Source: Nocardia sp. NBC_01503 (GTDB lineage Bacteria > Actinomycetota > Actinomycetes > Mycobacteriales > Mycobacteriaceae). Taken from it: a stretch of DNA of 64,000 bases. Of the stretch, positions 8,650 through 17,401 are shown piece by piece (the first letter of the stretch is position 1; the number at the start of each line of letters is the position of its first letter). The notes beneath the pieces were generated by a model, which saw nothing but the letters and a program-made list of their open reading frames with translations, did no database searches and was not told where the DNA came from. Where the stretch lies: the NCBI RefSeq assembly GCF_036327755.1, contig NZ_CP109596.1, positions 2,418,001-2,482,000 of the forward strand, read 5' to 3'. A program made the translations under genes and the position numbers.

Positions 8650-9922
8650 GCGATTCCTCCTCCGCCGCCTTCGGGAGCCAGGTCGGGAGTAGGACCGCGA
8701 TCAACAGCAGCGGGGTACCCAGGGCGGCGACCAGAGCGGGGATGGGGAGCCAGGCGGCGGCCACACCTACGAAAATGAAGACGATCAATGCGATCACCTC
8801 GGTGACCAAGCCGGACACCGAGGTAACCGTCGCACGGGCCGGACCTGCGATGGCGTCCTGGAGGCGGGCCGAGGCCAGCACATCCGCGTTGTAGTCGATG
8901 CCGTAGGCGATGGCGATGCCCGTGAAGCCCGCTGCCGTAAGGGAATACACGAGGGTGGGGTGCGAGGTCGCCGCACCGCACAGCAGCGCACCACCGATGA
9001 ACAGCACACCGGCGATACCCAGGGCGATGGAAAACGCTCGCGCGGAGACGTTTTCGGTATGACCGGCGAGCGCCGCACCGGTCAGCGCACCCGCGACCGT
9101 CACACCGACCAGCACCGCGGAGATCGACGGCGAGACGCCGGTGTGATCGGCGAGCAGGGAGAAGTACTCGTCGAAAGCGGTAATACCGTTCAACAGCGCC
9201 ACCAGGATGACACCGCGGCGAACAACCCTGACGTGCAGGGACTCTCGCAGACCCGAGCGCAGCATATGCACATAGCGGGACACACCCGCCGGTGTGGAGG
9301 TGAGCCCGACCGGTGGCGACGCGGTATCGGGTTCATCCTCCAGATCCTCCACCGCCGAAGCGGATACGACCTTCGGGGCACCCGGCAGCGCGATCGCGGA
9401 CAGCACATGCACACCCGCCAACAGCACACTCGACCAGCCGACCAGGGCATAACCACCCCACGCGTACAGCGGAGCGGCGGCGAGAATACCTGTGAGAGCA
9501 GCGGATTCAGCCGCGGCACGGGTGTAGCCCAGCAGGCGCGGATAGGCGGCGGTCGACGCGCGCGCGGCGAGATCGTCGTAGATCAACGCCTCGAAGGTGC
9601 CCGAACGCAGCGCACCGGCGGCACCCCACAGGATGAAACCCGCCGCGAAACCGGCATAGGACGGCAGCAGCGTCCAGACCAGGAAACCCGCCGTGAGCAG
9701 CACACCGGAGAGCATCAGCAGCCCTCGGCGCGAGACCGTATCCGCCCAGGCACCCGAGGGCACCTCCAACAGGAAGGAGGTCACCGACCAGATCGCCAGC
9801 AATGCGGAGATCTGCGCGGTACTCAGGCCGTGATCGGCGAAGAGCAGCGCGTACAGCGCGTAATACGGAATCAGATCCGCCGTGAGCGCGAACAGCACCG
9901 CGCGCAGCGTGAGTGCGCGCAC
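8627..9922 (-). CDS. MFS transporter
   Basis: A major facilitator protein of 431 residues with about twelve hydrophobic helices. The conserved loop between helices 2 and 3 is present as WADTVSRRGLLMLSG (the family's GxxxDRxGRR region). A long hydrophilic loop with an Asp/Glu-rich part (about residues 185-215) separates the two halves. It starts with GTG and shares 23 bp with the 3' end of the convergent hypothetical gene. It probably exports small molecules; specificity cannot be read. Confidence 0.85.
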   Translation of the reverse strand: MRALTLRAVLFALTADLIPYYALYALLFADHGLSTAQISALLAIWSVTSFLLEVPSGAWADTVSRRGLLMLSGVLLTAGFLVWTLLPSYAGFAAGFILWGAAGALRSGTFEALIYDDLAARASTAAYPRLLGYTRAAAESAALTGILAAAPLYAWGGYALVGWSSVLLAGVHVLSAIALPGAPKVVSASAVEDLEDEPDTASPPVGLTSTPAGVSRYVHMLRSGLRESLHVRVVRRGVILVALLNGITAFDEYFSLLADHTGVSPSISAVLVGVTVAGALTGAALAGHTENVSARAFSIALGIAGVLFIGGALLCGAATSHPTLVYSLTAAGFTGIAIAYGIDYNADVLASARLQDAIAGPARATVTSVSGLVTEVIALIVFIFVGVAAAWLPIPALVAALGTPLLLIAVLLPTWLPKAAEEESLKQPTAE

Positions 9923-9992
9923 CGGATCGGCGCGGCGATTACCTGGAAGTGCGAGCCGGAATCAACAGGCGTAGACGAGCATGCGCATGCGC

Positions 9993-11861
9993 TCAACTCT
10001 GCGCTTCGAGCCCACCGCCGTCAAACGGATTCTCGACCGGAATCCAGCCGTTGGTATTCACCTCGTGATCCTTCAACCCGGCACCCACCAGACCGTGCCG
10101 ATCATTCAGATCATTGATGAGCTCGGAGACCGGATGCGAATCGCTGTAGTGATAGCCCTGCGCCAGCGCGAAACCCAACTCGGTGAGCACCGCGGCCTGG
10201 TATTCGGTCTCCACACCCTCCGCGATCACCTGCAGATCCAGGGTTTTGCTCAGCGCCGCAATGACTCCCAGCAGCGGCGGGGCCGGGGAATCGGAGCGGA
10301 TGGCGGCCACGAAGGACTGATCGACCTTCAGAATGTCGCTGGGCAGGGTGGCCAGGCGACTCAAAGACGAATAGCCGGTACCGAAATCATCGATGGCGAT
10401 ACGGACGCCGGTCTCGCGCAGCTTGTGCAGATTGGCGATGGCGGTCTCGGATTCGGCCGCGATCTCGCTCTCGGTGACCTCCAGCACCAGCTGATCGGCG
10501 GGCCAGCCGGTATCGGCGAGAATTCCGGAGACCCGATCGGCATAGGCGGCTTCGGCCAGCTCCAGGCCGCTCACATTCACATTCAGCGTCAGATCCAGCT
10601 GAGCGAAGGTCTCCTGCAGACGGGTCGCGTCGGCACAGGCCCGGCGCAAGACCAGCTCGTCCAGATCGGAGATGAGGTCGTACTCCTCGGCGACCCGAAT
10701 CAGCCCCTCGGTGGTCACATCCGGCTGCGCGTGCGAGGACCAGCGCAGCAGCGCCTCCACGCCGACCGCGCGGGTCGCACCGTCCGACAGGCTCACGATC
10801 GGCTGATACTGCACATCCAGAGTGCCGCGATCGATCGCCTCGCGCAGCTCCACCGCCAGCGGCAACTGCCGCGACGACTCCAGCACCGTGCGATTGCGCC
10901 CCGCCTGCTTGGCCCGGTACAGACCCACATCCGCGCGGCTCACCAGCAGCGAACCCGACTCACCCGGCTGCCATGAGGTGACACCCGCCGAACAACCGGT
11001 GGTCACCGCCGCCCGCAACTGCTCGGTCAGCAGAATCGCCGCCTGCTCCGTCGAATTCGGCAGCAGCAGTGCGAAGGCGTCACCGCCGTAGCGCGCCAGC
11101 CGCTGCTCCGGCGTCAACAGCTTCGACCAGGTGTCACCGACCCGCTGCAGCACCGCGTCACCCGCGCGATGCCCGAGATGATCATTGATCTTCTGGAAAC
11201 GGTCCAGGTCCACCAGCACCAGCGACAGCGCCTGCCCGGTGCGGGTGGCATGCCCGATCGCATTCGCCAGCGCCCGATCGAAACCGCGCCGATTCAACAG
11301 ACCGGTCAACATATCGATATCGGCGTCCGACGCCATACGCGTGAGAATGCCGACCACAATGCCGATTCCGAAGGTGATACCCGCCGGAATCAAACCCGAC
11401 CACCACGGCAGCCCACGCGAGGGCACCACCCACAGACAGCACACGATCGCGAACGCCAGATGCGCGCCGAGCCATTTCCAGGCGAAGAAGATCGCCGCGT
11501 CGCAGGCTACGAAAACATAGAACGCGGCCAGGCTGATCGCACCGACGGTATTGGGAAACCAGTGCACCGCAACGGTTACCAGCACCGTGGCCATGGCGAC
11601 ATAGGCGTGATGCACCGAATGATGCATACGCGGACCCCAGATGAGCAGGCTGAGGCCGAGCAGCAGCGCGACACCGGCCGCGCCACCTACCAGCGGCCTA
11701 TTGCCCTCATCACCCGGGGCGACCGCCGTGATCACCAGACCCAGCACACCACCCATGACGTAGAACGCCCCGGTGGTCCGAGCCATAACCATTGCCGTCG
11801 CCAGCGCCGATGCCGCACGCACCCGCGTTCGGGTATCGCCGCGATGCCCGATTCCTCGCAC
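9993..11861 (-). CDS. Membrane GGDEF/EAL protein (cyclic-di-GMP turnover)
   Basis: A protein of 622 residues: about six membrane helices (25-175), a GGDEF domain (about 180-330) and an EAL domain (about 335-590). The cyclase signature reads RYGGDAF (residues 257-263), so the catalytic Glu of GGDEF is Ala and cyclase activity is doubtful. The EAL domain keeps its catalytic set: VEALLRW at 368-374, the NVN metal residues, DDFGTGY near 491-497, KVDQSF, AEGVE and the final QG. It is best read as a c-di-GMP phosphodiesterase with a regulatory GGDEF domain. The start is uncertain: GTG at 11861 or ATG codons about 24-26 residues later. Confidence 0.85.
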   Translation of the reverse strand: MRGIGHRGDTRTRVRAASALATAMVMARTTGAFYVMGGVLGLVITAVAPGDEGNRPLVGGAAGVALLLGLSLLIWGPRMHHSVHHAYVAMATVLVTVAVHWFPNTVGAISLAAFYVFVACDAAIFFAWKWLGAHLAFAIVCCLWVVPSRGLPWWSGLIPAGITFGIGIVVGILTRMASDADIDMLTGLLNRRGFDRALANAIGHATRTGQALSLVLVDLDRFQKINDHLGHRAGDAVLQRVGDTWSKLLTPEQRLARYGGDAFALLLPNSTEQAAILLTEQLRAAVTTGCSAGVTSWQPGESGSLLVSRADVGLYRAKQAGRNRTVLESSRQLPLAVELREAIDRGTLDVQYQPIVSLSDGATRAVGVEALLRWSSHAQPDVTTEGLIRVAEEYDLISDLDELVLRRACADATRLQETFAQLDLTLNVNVSGLELAEAAYADRVSGILADTGWPADQLVLEVTESEIAAESETAIANLHKLRETGVRIAIDDFGTGYSSLSRLATLPSDILKVDQSFVAAIRSDSPAPPLLGVIAALSKTLDLQVIAEGVETEYQAAVLTELGFALAQGYHYSDSHPVSELINDLNDRHGLVGAGLKDHEVNTNGWIPVENPFDGGGLEAQS

Positions 11862-11893
11862 AGCGCCTAGCCTAAACGCTCTGTTGATTTTTG

Positions 11894-11996
11894 CCTCCGC
11901 TTCGCTCCGGCTGGTTCGCGGCTCTGGGAGTCCCGCTTCTTCCCTCCCTCCGCTCCTCCGCTGCGCACAGTCCAGAAGCGGGACGAGCCACGAACC
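11894..11996. repeat. Family-A hairpin repeat, copy I
   Basis: A long inverted repeat lies 15 bp beyond the serS stop. The left arm (11913-11940, starting GGTTCGCGGCTC) pairs with the right arm (11974-11996, AGAAGCGGGACG...CGAACC) around a C/T-rich loop containing TTCCCTCCCTCC. A motif GCCTCCGCTTCGCTCCGG precedes the left arm, as in the other copies (13296, 26441, 34555). Confidence 0.8.
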
Positions 11997-12011
11997 CTGA
12001 TGCGGATGAAT

Positions 12012-13274
12012 TCAGCGAATCGGCGTCAGGATTTCCTTGCCGACGAAGGGCACCAACGCCGCCGGGACCCGCACCGAACCATCCGCCTGCTGGTGATTCT
12101 CCAGCAGTGCGACGATCCAGCGGGTGGTGGCCAGGGTGCCGTTCAGAGTGGCGGCGGTCTGCGGCTTGTTGTTCTCGTCCCGGTAGCGCACATTCAGGCG
12201 ACGCGCCTGGAAGGTGGTGCAATTCGAGGTCGAGGTGAGCTCGCGATAGGTCCGCTGGGTGGGAACCCAAGCCTCACAATCGAATTTGCGCGCGGCCGAG
12301 CTGCCCAGATCACCGGCGGCCACATCGATCACCCGGTACGGCACCTCGATGGCGGCGAGCATCTCCTGCTCCCAGGCCAGCAGCCGCTGATGCTCGGCAT
12401 CGGCGTCCTCCGGCCGGGTGTAGACGAACATCTCCACCTTGTCGAACTGATGCACGCGGATGATGCCGCGAGTGTCCTTGCCGTAGCTGCCCGCCTCCCG
12501 GCGGAAACACGACGACCAGCCCGCATAGCGCTTCGCGCCGTCGTTCAGATCCAGGATCTCGCCCGAGTGATAACCGGCCAGCGGCACCTCCGAGGTGCCG
12601 ACCAGGTACAGATCGTCCTCCTCCAGGTGATAGATCTCCGCGGCGTGCTGACCCAGGAAACCGGTACCCGCCATGATCTCCGGGCGCACCAGCACCGGCG
12701 GAATCATCATGGTGAAACCATTCGCGGTGGCCCGCTGCGCGGCCAACTGCAACAGACCCAACTGCAGGAGAGCGCCGTAACCGGTGAGGAAATAGAAGCG
12801 CGCACCCGAAACCTTCGCGCCGCGTTCCATATCGATGATGCCCAGCGATTCACCCAGTTCCAGGTGATCCTTGGGCTCGAAATCGAATTCACGCGGGGTG
12901 CCGATGTGCTCGAGCACGATGTAATCGTCCTCGCCGCCGGCGGGCGCACCCTCCTGCACCACATTCGAGAGCGCGCGCTGCGCGGCATCGAGAACAGCGT
13001 CGGCGGCATTCTCGGCCACCTCGGCCTCCTTCACCAGCGCCGAGAGCTCGGTCCCCCGCGCCAGCAGCGCCGGTCGCTCCTCCGGGGAAGCCTTGCCGAC
13101 CTTCTTACCCAGGGCCTTGTGCTCGGCACGCAGACCATCGGCATTGGCCACCGCCGCACGCCGAGCGGTATCCGCCTCGAGCAGGGCGTCCACCAGGGCC
13201 GGATCCTCGCCGCGAGCGCGCTGCGACGCGCGAACGACGTCGGGGTTCTCCCGCAGGAATCGAAGGTCGATCAT
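12012..13274 (-). CDS. serS: Seryl-tRNA synthetase
   Basis: A class II aminoacyl-tRNA synthetase of 420 residues that charges tRNA-Ser. The N-terminal part is the long coiled-coil tRNA-binding arm (about 1-110). The catalytic core holds the family motifs, including [15 protein letters not shown], the motif-2 region [25 protein letters not shown] and the motif-3 region [16 protein letters not shown]. The ATG at 13274 has a GGAGG site and begins with the standard [12 protein letters not shown]. Longer versions of the frame run into the upstream repeat and are not real. It matches the position of Rv3834c in M. tuberculosis and is bracketed by two copies of the family-A repeat. Confidence 0.97.
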   Translation of the reverse strand: MIDLRFLRENPDVVRASQRARGEDPALVDALLEADTARRAAVANADGLRAEHKALGKKVGKASPEERPALLARGTELSALVKEAEVAENAADAVLDAAQRALSNVVQEGAPAGGEDDYIVLEHIGTPREFDFEPKDHLELGESLGIIDMERGAKVSGARFYFLTGYGALLQLGLLQLAAQRATANGFTMMIPPVLVRPEIMAGTGFLGQHAAEIYHLEEDDLYLVGTSEVPLAGYHSGEILDLNDGAKRYAGWSSCFRREAGSYGKDTRGIIRVHQFDKVEMFVYTRPEDADAEHQRLLAWEQEMLAAIEVPYRVIDVAAGDLGSSAARKFDCEAWVPTQRTYRELTSTSNCTTFQARRLNVRYRDENNKPQTAATLNGTLATTRWIVALLENHQQADGSVRVPAALVPFVGKEILTPIR

Positions 13275-13295
13275 GGCCTCCAGCCTATCGGACTG

Positions 13296-13634
13296 TATTT
13301 TCTGCCCTCCGCTTCGCTGCGGGCGGGTGCTGTATCTTCTGCCCTCCGCTTCGCTGCGGGCGGGTTCGCGGCCCTGAAGTCCCGGTTCTTCCCTCCCTCC
13401 GGCTCCTCCGCTGCGCTCCCCCGCCTCCACTCAGTCCAGAACCGGGACGGCCGCGAACCTCAGAGCAAATCATCTTTCAGCTCAGTCCAGAACCGGGACG
13501 GCCGCGAACCTCAGAGCGAATCATCTTTCAGCTCAGTCCAGAACCGGGACGGCCGCGAACCTCAGAGCGAATCATCTTTCAGCTCAGTCCAGAACCGGGA
13601 CGGCCGCGAACCTCAGAGCGAATCATCTTTCAGC
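13296..13634. repeat. Family-A hairpin repeat, copy II, with four tandem 51-bp units
   Basis: This fills most of the gap of about 480 bp between the divergent serS and GMC oxidoreductase genes. A 37-bp direct repeat (TCTGCCCTCCGCTTCGCTGC at 13301 and 13338) leads into the left arm (13363-13389). The right arm (13438-13459) is part of a 51-bp unit that is repeated four times, starting at 13432, 13483, 13534 and 13585, with one or two differences. Because 51 is a multiple of 3, an open frame encodes a 17-residue repeat, but there is no sign that it is translated. The remaining 120 bp before the GMC gene shows only its ribosome site. Confidence 0.9.
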
Positions 13635-13754
13635 GGATTGGGTCGTTTGGGTGGCCGAGGGTCGGCGCATCGACCAGAGTTGGGCCATGGGTACGGCAGG
13701 AAGCGCGGCTAGGCCCGCGTCCGTACCCCTCGCCAGCCCTCCCGAGGAGTCTCC

Positions 13755-15338
13755 ATGCCCCAATACACGCCGAGCACAGTCGATTTCATCGTCGTCGGCG
13801 CCGGATCCGCCGGGGCGGCCGTGGCCGCGCGGCTGAGTGACCGGCCCGGCGTCAGCGTCGCCGTCGTAGAGGCGGGCAGCGCCGACCGCGACAAATTCGT
13901 TCATATTCCGGCCGGATTCTCCAAGCTGTTCCAAGGGGAGAACGACTGGAACTATCGCACCGAACCGCAGACCGAACTGCACGACCGCCAGGTGTACTGG
14001 CCGCGCGGCAAAATGCTCGGCGGCTCCTCCTCCATGAACGCCATGATGTGGGTGCGCGGCTTCGCCGCCGACTACGACGAATGGGCTCAACACGCCGGAC
14101 CCGCGTGGTCGTTCGAACAGGTGCTGCCCTATTTCCAGCGCATGGAGACCGTCGAAGGGCCCGAGGGCAATACCGGAGAGGGCCCGTTGCACATCGCACC
14201 GCAGCGCAGCCCGCGACCGATCACCGCGGAGTACCTGCAGGCCGCCACCCAGGCCGGATTCACCCTCGAAACCGCGAACGGCGATGCGCCGCAAGGCTTC
14301 ACCCAGACCATGGTGAGTCAGAAGCGCGGCGCGCGCTGGAGCACCGCCGACGCCTACCTGCGGCCCGCGCTGCAGCGGCATCGGGATCTGACCCTCATCA
14401 CCGACGCGCATGTCACCCAGGTGCTGTTCGAGGGCAATCGCGCGGTCGGCGTCGAATACCGGGTCGGCGGCGAGACCAAACAGCTGCACGCCAAGCGCGA
14501 GGTCATCCTTTCCGGCGGGGCGATCAACACCCCGCAGCTGCTCATGCTCTCCGGGATCGGACCCATCGAACAGCTGCAGGGATTGGGAATCCCGGTGCGC
14601 CACCACAATCCGGAGGTCGGGCGCAATCTGCGCGATCACCTGGCCGCGCCCATCGTCTACCGGACCAAGGCGGGCAGTCTGTACGGGGCGGACAAGAACC
14701 TGCTCGAACTCGCCAACTATCTGGTGCGGCGGCGCGGACAGCTCACCTCCAATGTCGGTGAGGCGTACGGATTCGTGCGCTCCCGCCCGGATCTGGAACT
14801 GCCCGACCTCGAATTGATCTTCGCCCCGGCGCCGTACATCGGCGAGGGCCTCGGCGAACCGGACGGGCACGCGCTCACTTTCGCCGCGGTGCTGCTCAAA
14901 CCCGAATCGATCGGCGAGATCACCCTGACCTCCGCCGACCCGTTCGCCGCACCACGCATCGCACCGAACTACGTCGCCGAGATCAACGATCGCATCGCCC
15001 TGATGGCCGGACTGCGCACCTGTGTCGAAATCGCCTCGCAGCCCGCGCTCAAGGAGCACATCGGGGAACTCATGCAACCCGCGCTGCCCGCCAGCACCCC
15101 CATGGACGAGGTGCTCAAGCGCTGCCTCGACGACCATTCGCACACGCTGTACCACCCCGTCGGCACCTGCCGAATGAGCTCGGACAGCACCGGCGTGGTC
15201 GATCCGGAGCTGCGCGTGCGCGGCGTCGAGGGGCTGCGCATCGCCGACACCTCGGTCATGCCGATCATCACCCGCGGGCATACCCACGCGCCCGCGGTGC
15301 TGATCGGTGAGAAGGCCGCGGACATCATTGCGGGGTGA
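13755..15338 (+). CDS. GMC-family flavin oxidoreductase (choline/alcohol dehydrogenase-like)
   Basis: A flavoprotein of 527 residues of the glucose-methanol-choline family. The N-terminal FAD-binding Rossmann motif reads VVGAGSAGAAVAARL. The family signature 1 follows (GKMLGGSSSMNAMMWVRG), then signature 2 (SGGAINTPQLLMLSGIG). The catalytic His pair region is HPVGTCRMS and the end motif is GHTHAPAVLIGEKAADI. These enzymes oxidise alcohols to aldehydes or ketones; the substrate here is unknown. A Shine-Dalgarno AGGAG precedes the ATG, and a strong terminator follows. Confidence 0.9.
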   Translation: MPQYTPSTVDFIVVGAGSAGAAVAARLSDRPGVSVAVVEAGSADRDKFVHIPAGFSKLFQGENDWNYRTEPQTELHDRQVYWPRGKMLGGSSSMNAMMWVRGFAADYDEWAQHAGPAWSFEQVLPYFQRMETVEGPEGNTGEGPLHIAPQRSPRPITAEYLQAATQAGFTLETANGDAPQGFTQTMVSQKRGARWSTADAYLRPALQRHRDLTLITDAHVTQVLFEGNRAVGVEYRVGGETKQLHAKREVILSGGAINTPQLLMLSGIGPIEQLQGLGIPVRHHNPEVGRNLRDHLAAPIVYRTKAGSLYGADKNLLELANYLVRRRGQLTSNVGEAYGFVRSRPDLELPDLELIFAPAPYIGEGLGEPDGHALTFAAVLLKPESIGEITLTSADPFAAPRIAPNYVAEINDRIALMAGLRTCVEIASQPALKEHIGELMQPALPASTPMDEVLKRCLDDHSHTLYHPVGTCRMSSDSTGVVDPELRVRGVEGLRIADTSVMPIITRGHTHAPAVLIGEKAADIIAG

Positions 15339-15348
15339 ATCGCTGTGC

Positions 15349-15380
15349 CGCGCCGATTCCCACCCTCGGGAATCGGCGCG
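15349..15380 (+). terminator. Intrinsic terminator-like hairpin after the GMC oxidoreductase
   Basis: A perfect 13-bp stem (CGCGCCGATTCCC at 15349-15361 pairing with 15368-15380) with a 6-nt loop starts 11 bp after the stop codon. No T-run follows. Confidence 0.75.
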
Positions 15381-15442
15381 CCGGGGTGCGAAGTCGAACA
15401 GGACATGGCGAGCGCGTTGACGCGCTGACATGATGGAGCGCG

Positions 15443-16594
15443 ATGTCCAGCGAACAGTTCCCTCCGCCAGAACAGCCCGAGTGGCCGACCGCCGGTCCCC
15501 GCAAGGGGGGCTCCCGGCGAGCGTCCGGCCGGTCGGGTCCGTTCACCGCGCTGCGGTCCAAGCTGGATACCGATGGACCGCTCTCCGCGCCGACCCTGCG
15601 CTGGGGACTGCTCGCGGTCGCGGTCGGCGCGATCGTCGCCGCACTCATCACCATGTTCCTGTCCGGCTTCGATTCCGGTCGGGTGGAGGCGCACAATCCG
15701 GGCGGCGCGCAGCCCACCGGCGCGGTCGCCGGCGCGGCCTTCGGCACCGCCAAACAGGGCGACTGCCTGAGCTGGTCCAAGGGCAATGCCAGCGATCTGG
15801 TGAAGGTGGACTGCGGCAGCAAGCACCTGTTCGAGGTCACCGCCGATATCGACCTGAGCAAATACCCGGGCCGCGAATTCGGGCCCGGCTCACGCTTTCC
15901 CGATTCGCTGCGCTTCTCCGAACTGCGGGACGAGCACTGTGTGAGCGCCGCGCAGACCTACCTCGGCGGCAAATTCGATCCGCGCGGCAAGTTCGTGGTC
16001 GGTCTGATCAATCCGGGCGAGGCGGGCTGGAAGGCGGGCGAGCGCACGCTGCGCTGCGGGCTGCAGGTCACCGGTAGCGCGGGCACCGCCACCCACCCCA
16101 TCACGGGCAGTGTGCGCAGCACCAACCAGTCCAAGGTCTTCGAGGTGGGCACCTGCGTCGGCATCGCCCGCAACCTGCCCACCGATCCGGTCGACTGCGC
16201 CCAGCCGCACGCCTTCGAGATCGTCTCCACGGTGGACCTCGCCGCCCGCTTCCCGGGTGGCCCGCCCACCAAGGAGGATCAGGACAAGGTCATGGAGGAC
16301 CAGTGCGCCAAGGATTCCACCGACTATCTCGGCTCCCCCGACGCCCTGCGCAACAAGACGCTCACCCTGTTCTGGGATTTCCTGGACACCCGCAGCTGGC
16401 TCGCGGGTAGTCAGAGCCTGAACTGCCTGATCGGCAAGGGCGCGGACCAGGAAGGCTTCGCCACCATCACCGGTTCCGCACGTGGCGATCTGCAGATCGA
16501 CGGTCAGGCCCCGGTACCGCCGCCGAACAACGGCCGCTACACCCCGCCGCCGCTACCGGGCGCCGCCCCGCCGGTCATTCCGCAGCCGCGGTGA
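15443..16594 (+). CDS. Septum-formation-family membrane protein (Rv3835-like)
   Basis: A protein of 383 residues with a proline/basic cytoplasmic N-terminus, one membrane helix at about 53-73, and a large external part. The external part contains two related Cys-containing domains of the Septum_form type (for example QGDCLSWS...VDCGSKHLFEV and VGTCVGIA...VDCAQPHAFEI), followed by a proline-rich tail. The family name comes from an early actinobacterial study and the molecular role is not clear. It sits where Rv3835 lies in M. tuberculosis, directly upstream of the zincin gene, probably in one operon. Confidence 0.8.
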   Translation: MSSEQFPPPEQPEWPTAGPRKGGSRRASGRSGPFTALRSKLDTDGPLSAPTLRWGLLAVAVGAIVAALITMFLSGFDSGRVEAHNPGGAQPTGAVAGAAFGTAKQGDCLSWSKGNASDLVKVDCGSKHLFEVTADIDLSKYPGREFGPGSRFPDSLRFSELRDEHCVSAAQTYLGGKFDPRGKFVVGLINPGEAGWKAGERTLRCGLQVTGSAGTATHPITGSVRSTNQSKVFEVGTCVGIARNLPTDPVDCAQPHAFEIVSTVDLAARFPGGPPTKEDQDKVMEDQCAKDSTDYLGSPDALRNKTLTLFWDFLDTRSWLAGSQSLNCLIGKGADQEGFATITGSARGDLQIDGQAPVPPPNNGRYTPPPLPGAAPPVIPQPR

Positions 16595-16625
16595 TCGGCA
16601 CCGGCGTGCGGGGGACCCGATAGGT

Positions 16626-16979
16626 ATGGCGGTCTCCATGTCCGACGACCGCTTCGAGGAGTTGGTCGGCGATGCACTGGATCTGATTCCGGGCGAGTTG
16701 GCCAAGGCCATCGACAATGTGGTGGTTCTCATCGAACCGCGCAGTGACGAGGATCCGCACCTGCTCGGGCTGTACCACGGGATCGCACTCACCGAACGGG
16801 ACTTCAGCCACTACGGGGGCGCATTACCCGACACCATCACCATCTATCGCGAGGCCATTCTGGGCATGTGCCACAGCGAGGAAGAGGTGGTGCAGGAGGT
16901 GGCAATCACAGTGATTCACGAGATCGCGCACTACTTCGGGATTGACGACGACCGCCTCCATCAGCTGGGATGGGGCTGA
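16626..16979 (+). CDS. Small zincin-like metallopeptidase (Rv3836-like)
   Basis: A protein of 117 residues of the minimal zincin (MatrixB/UPF0054-like peptidase) family. The zinc motif is HEIAHYFG near residues 98-105, followed by a third ligand region IDDDRLHQLGWG at the C-terminus. A second family block is LGLYHGIALTERD. The start may be the ATG at 16626 or at 16638. It follows the septum-formation gene by about 30 bp and keeps the order seen in M. tuberculosis. Substrates of this family are unknown. Confidence 0.85.
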   Translation: MAVSMSDDRFEELVGDALDLIPGELAKAIDNVVVLIEPRSDEDPHLLGLYHGIALTERDFSHYGGALPDTITIYREAILGMCHSEEEVVQEVAITVIHEIAHYFGIDDDRLHQLGWG

Positions 16980-17075
16980 ACCGGGGCTACGGGGAACCAT
17001 TCAGCTAACCGGTGCGTCCAAGGATTCATAGCCGGTACAGCTGCCTGTTCCACACGCCTGAAAGGGAGTCGCTTC

Positions 17076-17387
17076 ATGGTTGGTCTCGTCTCCGTGCAGC
17101 CCGAGGTCATTCTCGCCGCTGCTCTCGAGCTCGACCTGCTCGCCGAACGACTCGCGGCGGCGTCAGCGGTCACCGCGCCCGCCACCCACGTACTACCCTC
17201 CGGCACCGAGGAAGTCTCGTTCCTGGCCGCGGCGCACTTCAATCAGGCGGCCTTCAGCCACGATCGGGCAACCGCCCAGGCGGTACTCGAACTGCATCAC
17301 GCCGCCGCCACCCTGCGCAGTCAGCTCGCCCAGTATCTGGTGCAGGACGCGGTGCGCGCCGCCGGTATCGCCGCCATCCAGGTGTAG
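17076..17387 (+). CDS. PE-family type VII secretion substrate
   Basis: A protein of 103 residues with the PE-family pattern: Pro9-Glu10 near the N-terminus (SVQPEVI), two long helices and the general type VII secretion signal YxxxD near the C-terminus (Tyr87-Asp91, YLVQD). It has no extra C-terminal domain. The ATG has a ribosome site (AAGGGAG). The PPE gene follows 14 bp downstream and the EspG gene after that. Known PE proteins form a four-helix heterodimer with a PPE partner and are exported by an ESX system; here no ESX core gene is in the window. Confidence 0.85.
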   Translation: MVGLVSVQPEVILAAALELDLLAERLAAASAVTAPATHVLPSGTEEVSFLAAAHFNQAAFSHDRATAQAVLELHHAAATLRSQLAQYLVQDAVRAAGIAAIQV

Positions 17388-17401
17388 AGGGGAACACTCG
17401 A

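Noticed and set aside
13432..13634. CRISPR array
   Set aside because: Units are directly adjacent with no unique spacers, and no cas genes are present. The same holds for 26600-27027.
12000..13712. Long plus-strand frame (570 codons) opposite serS with a repeated 17-residue peptide
   Set aside because: It is antisense to serS, and its repeats come only from the 51-bp DNA units. No ribosome site or family.
13623..15431. Minus-strand frame of 602 codons opposite the GMC oxidoreductase
   Set aside because: A shadow of the high-GC codon pattern of the real gene, which has full FAD and catalytic motifs.
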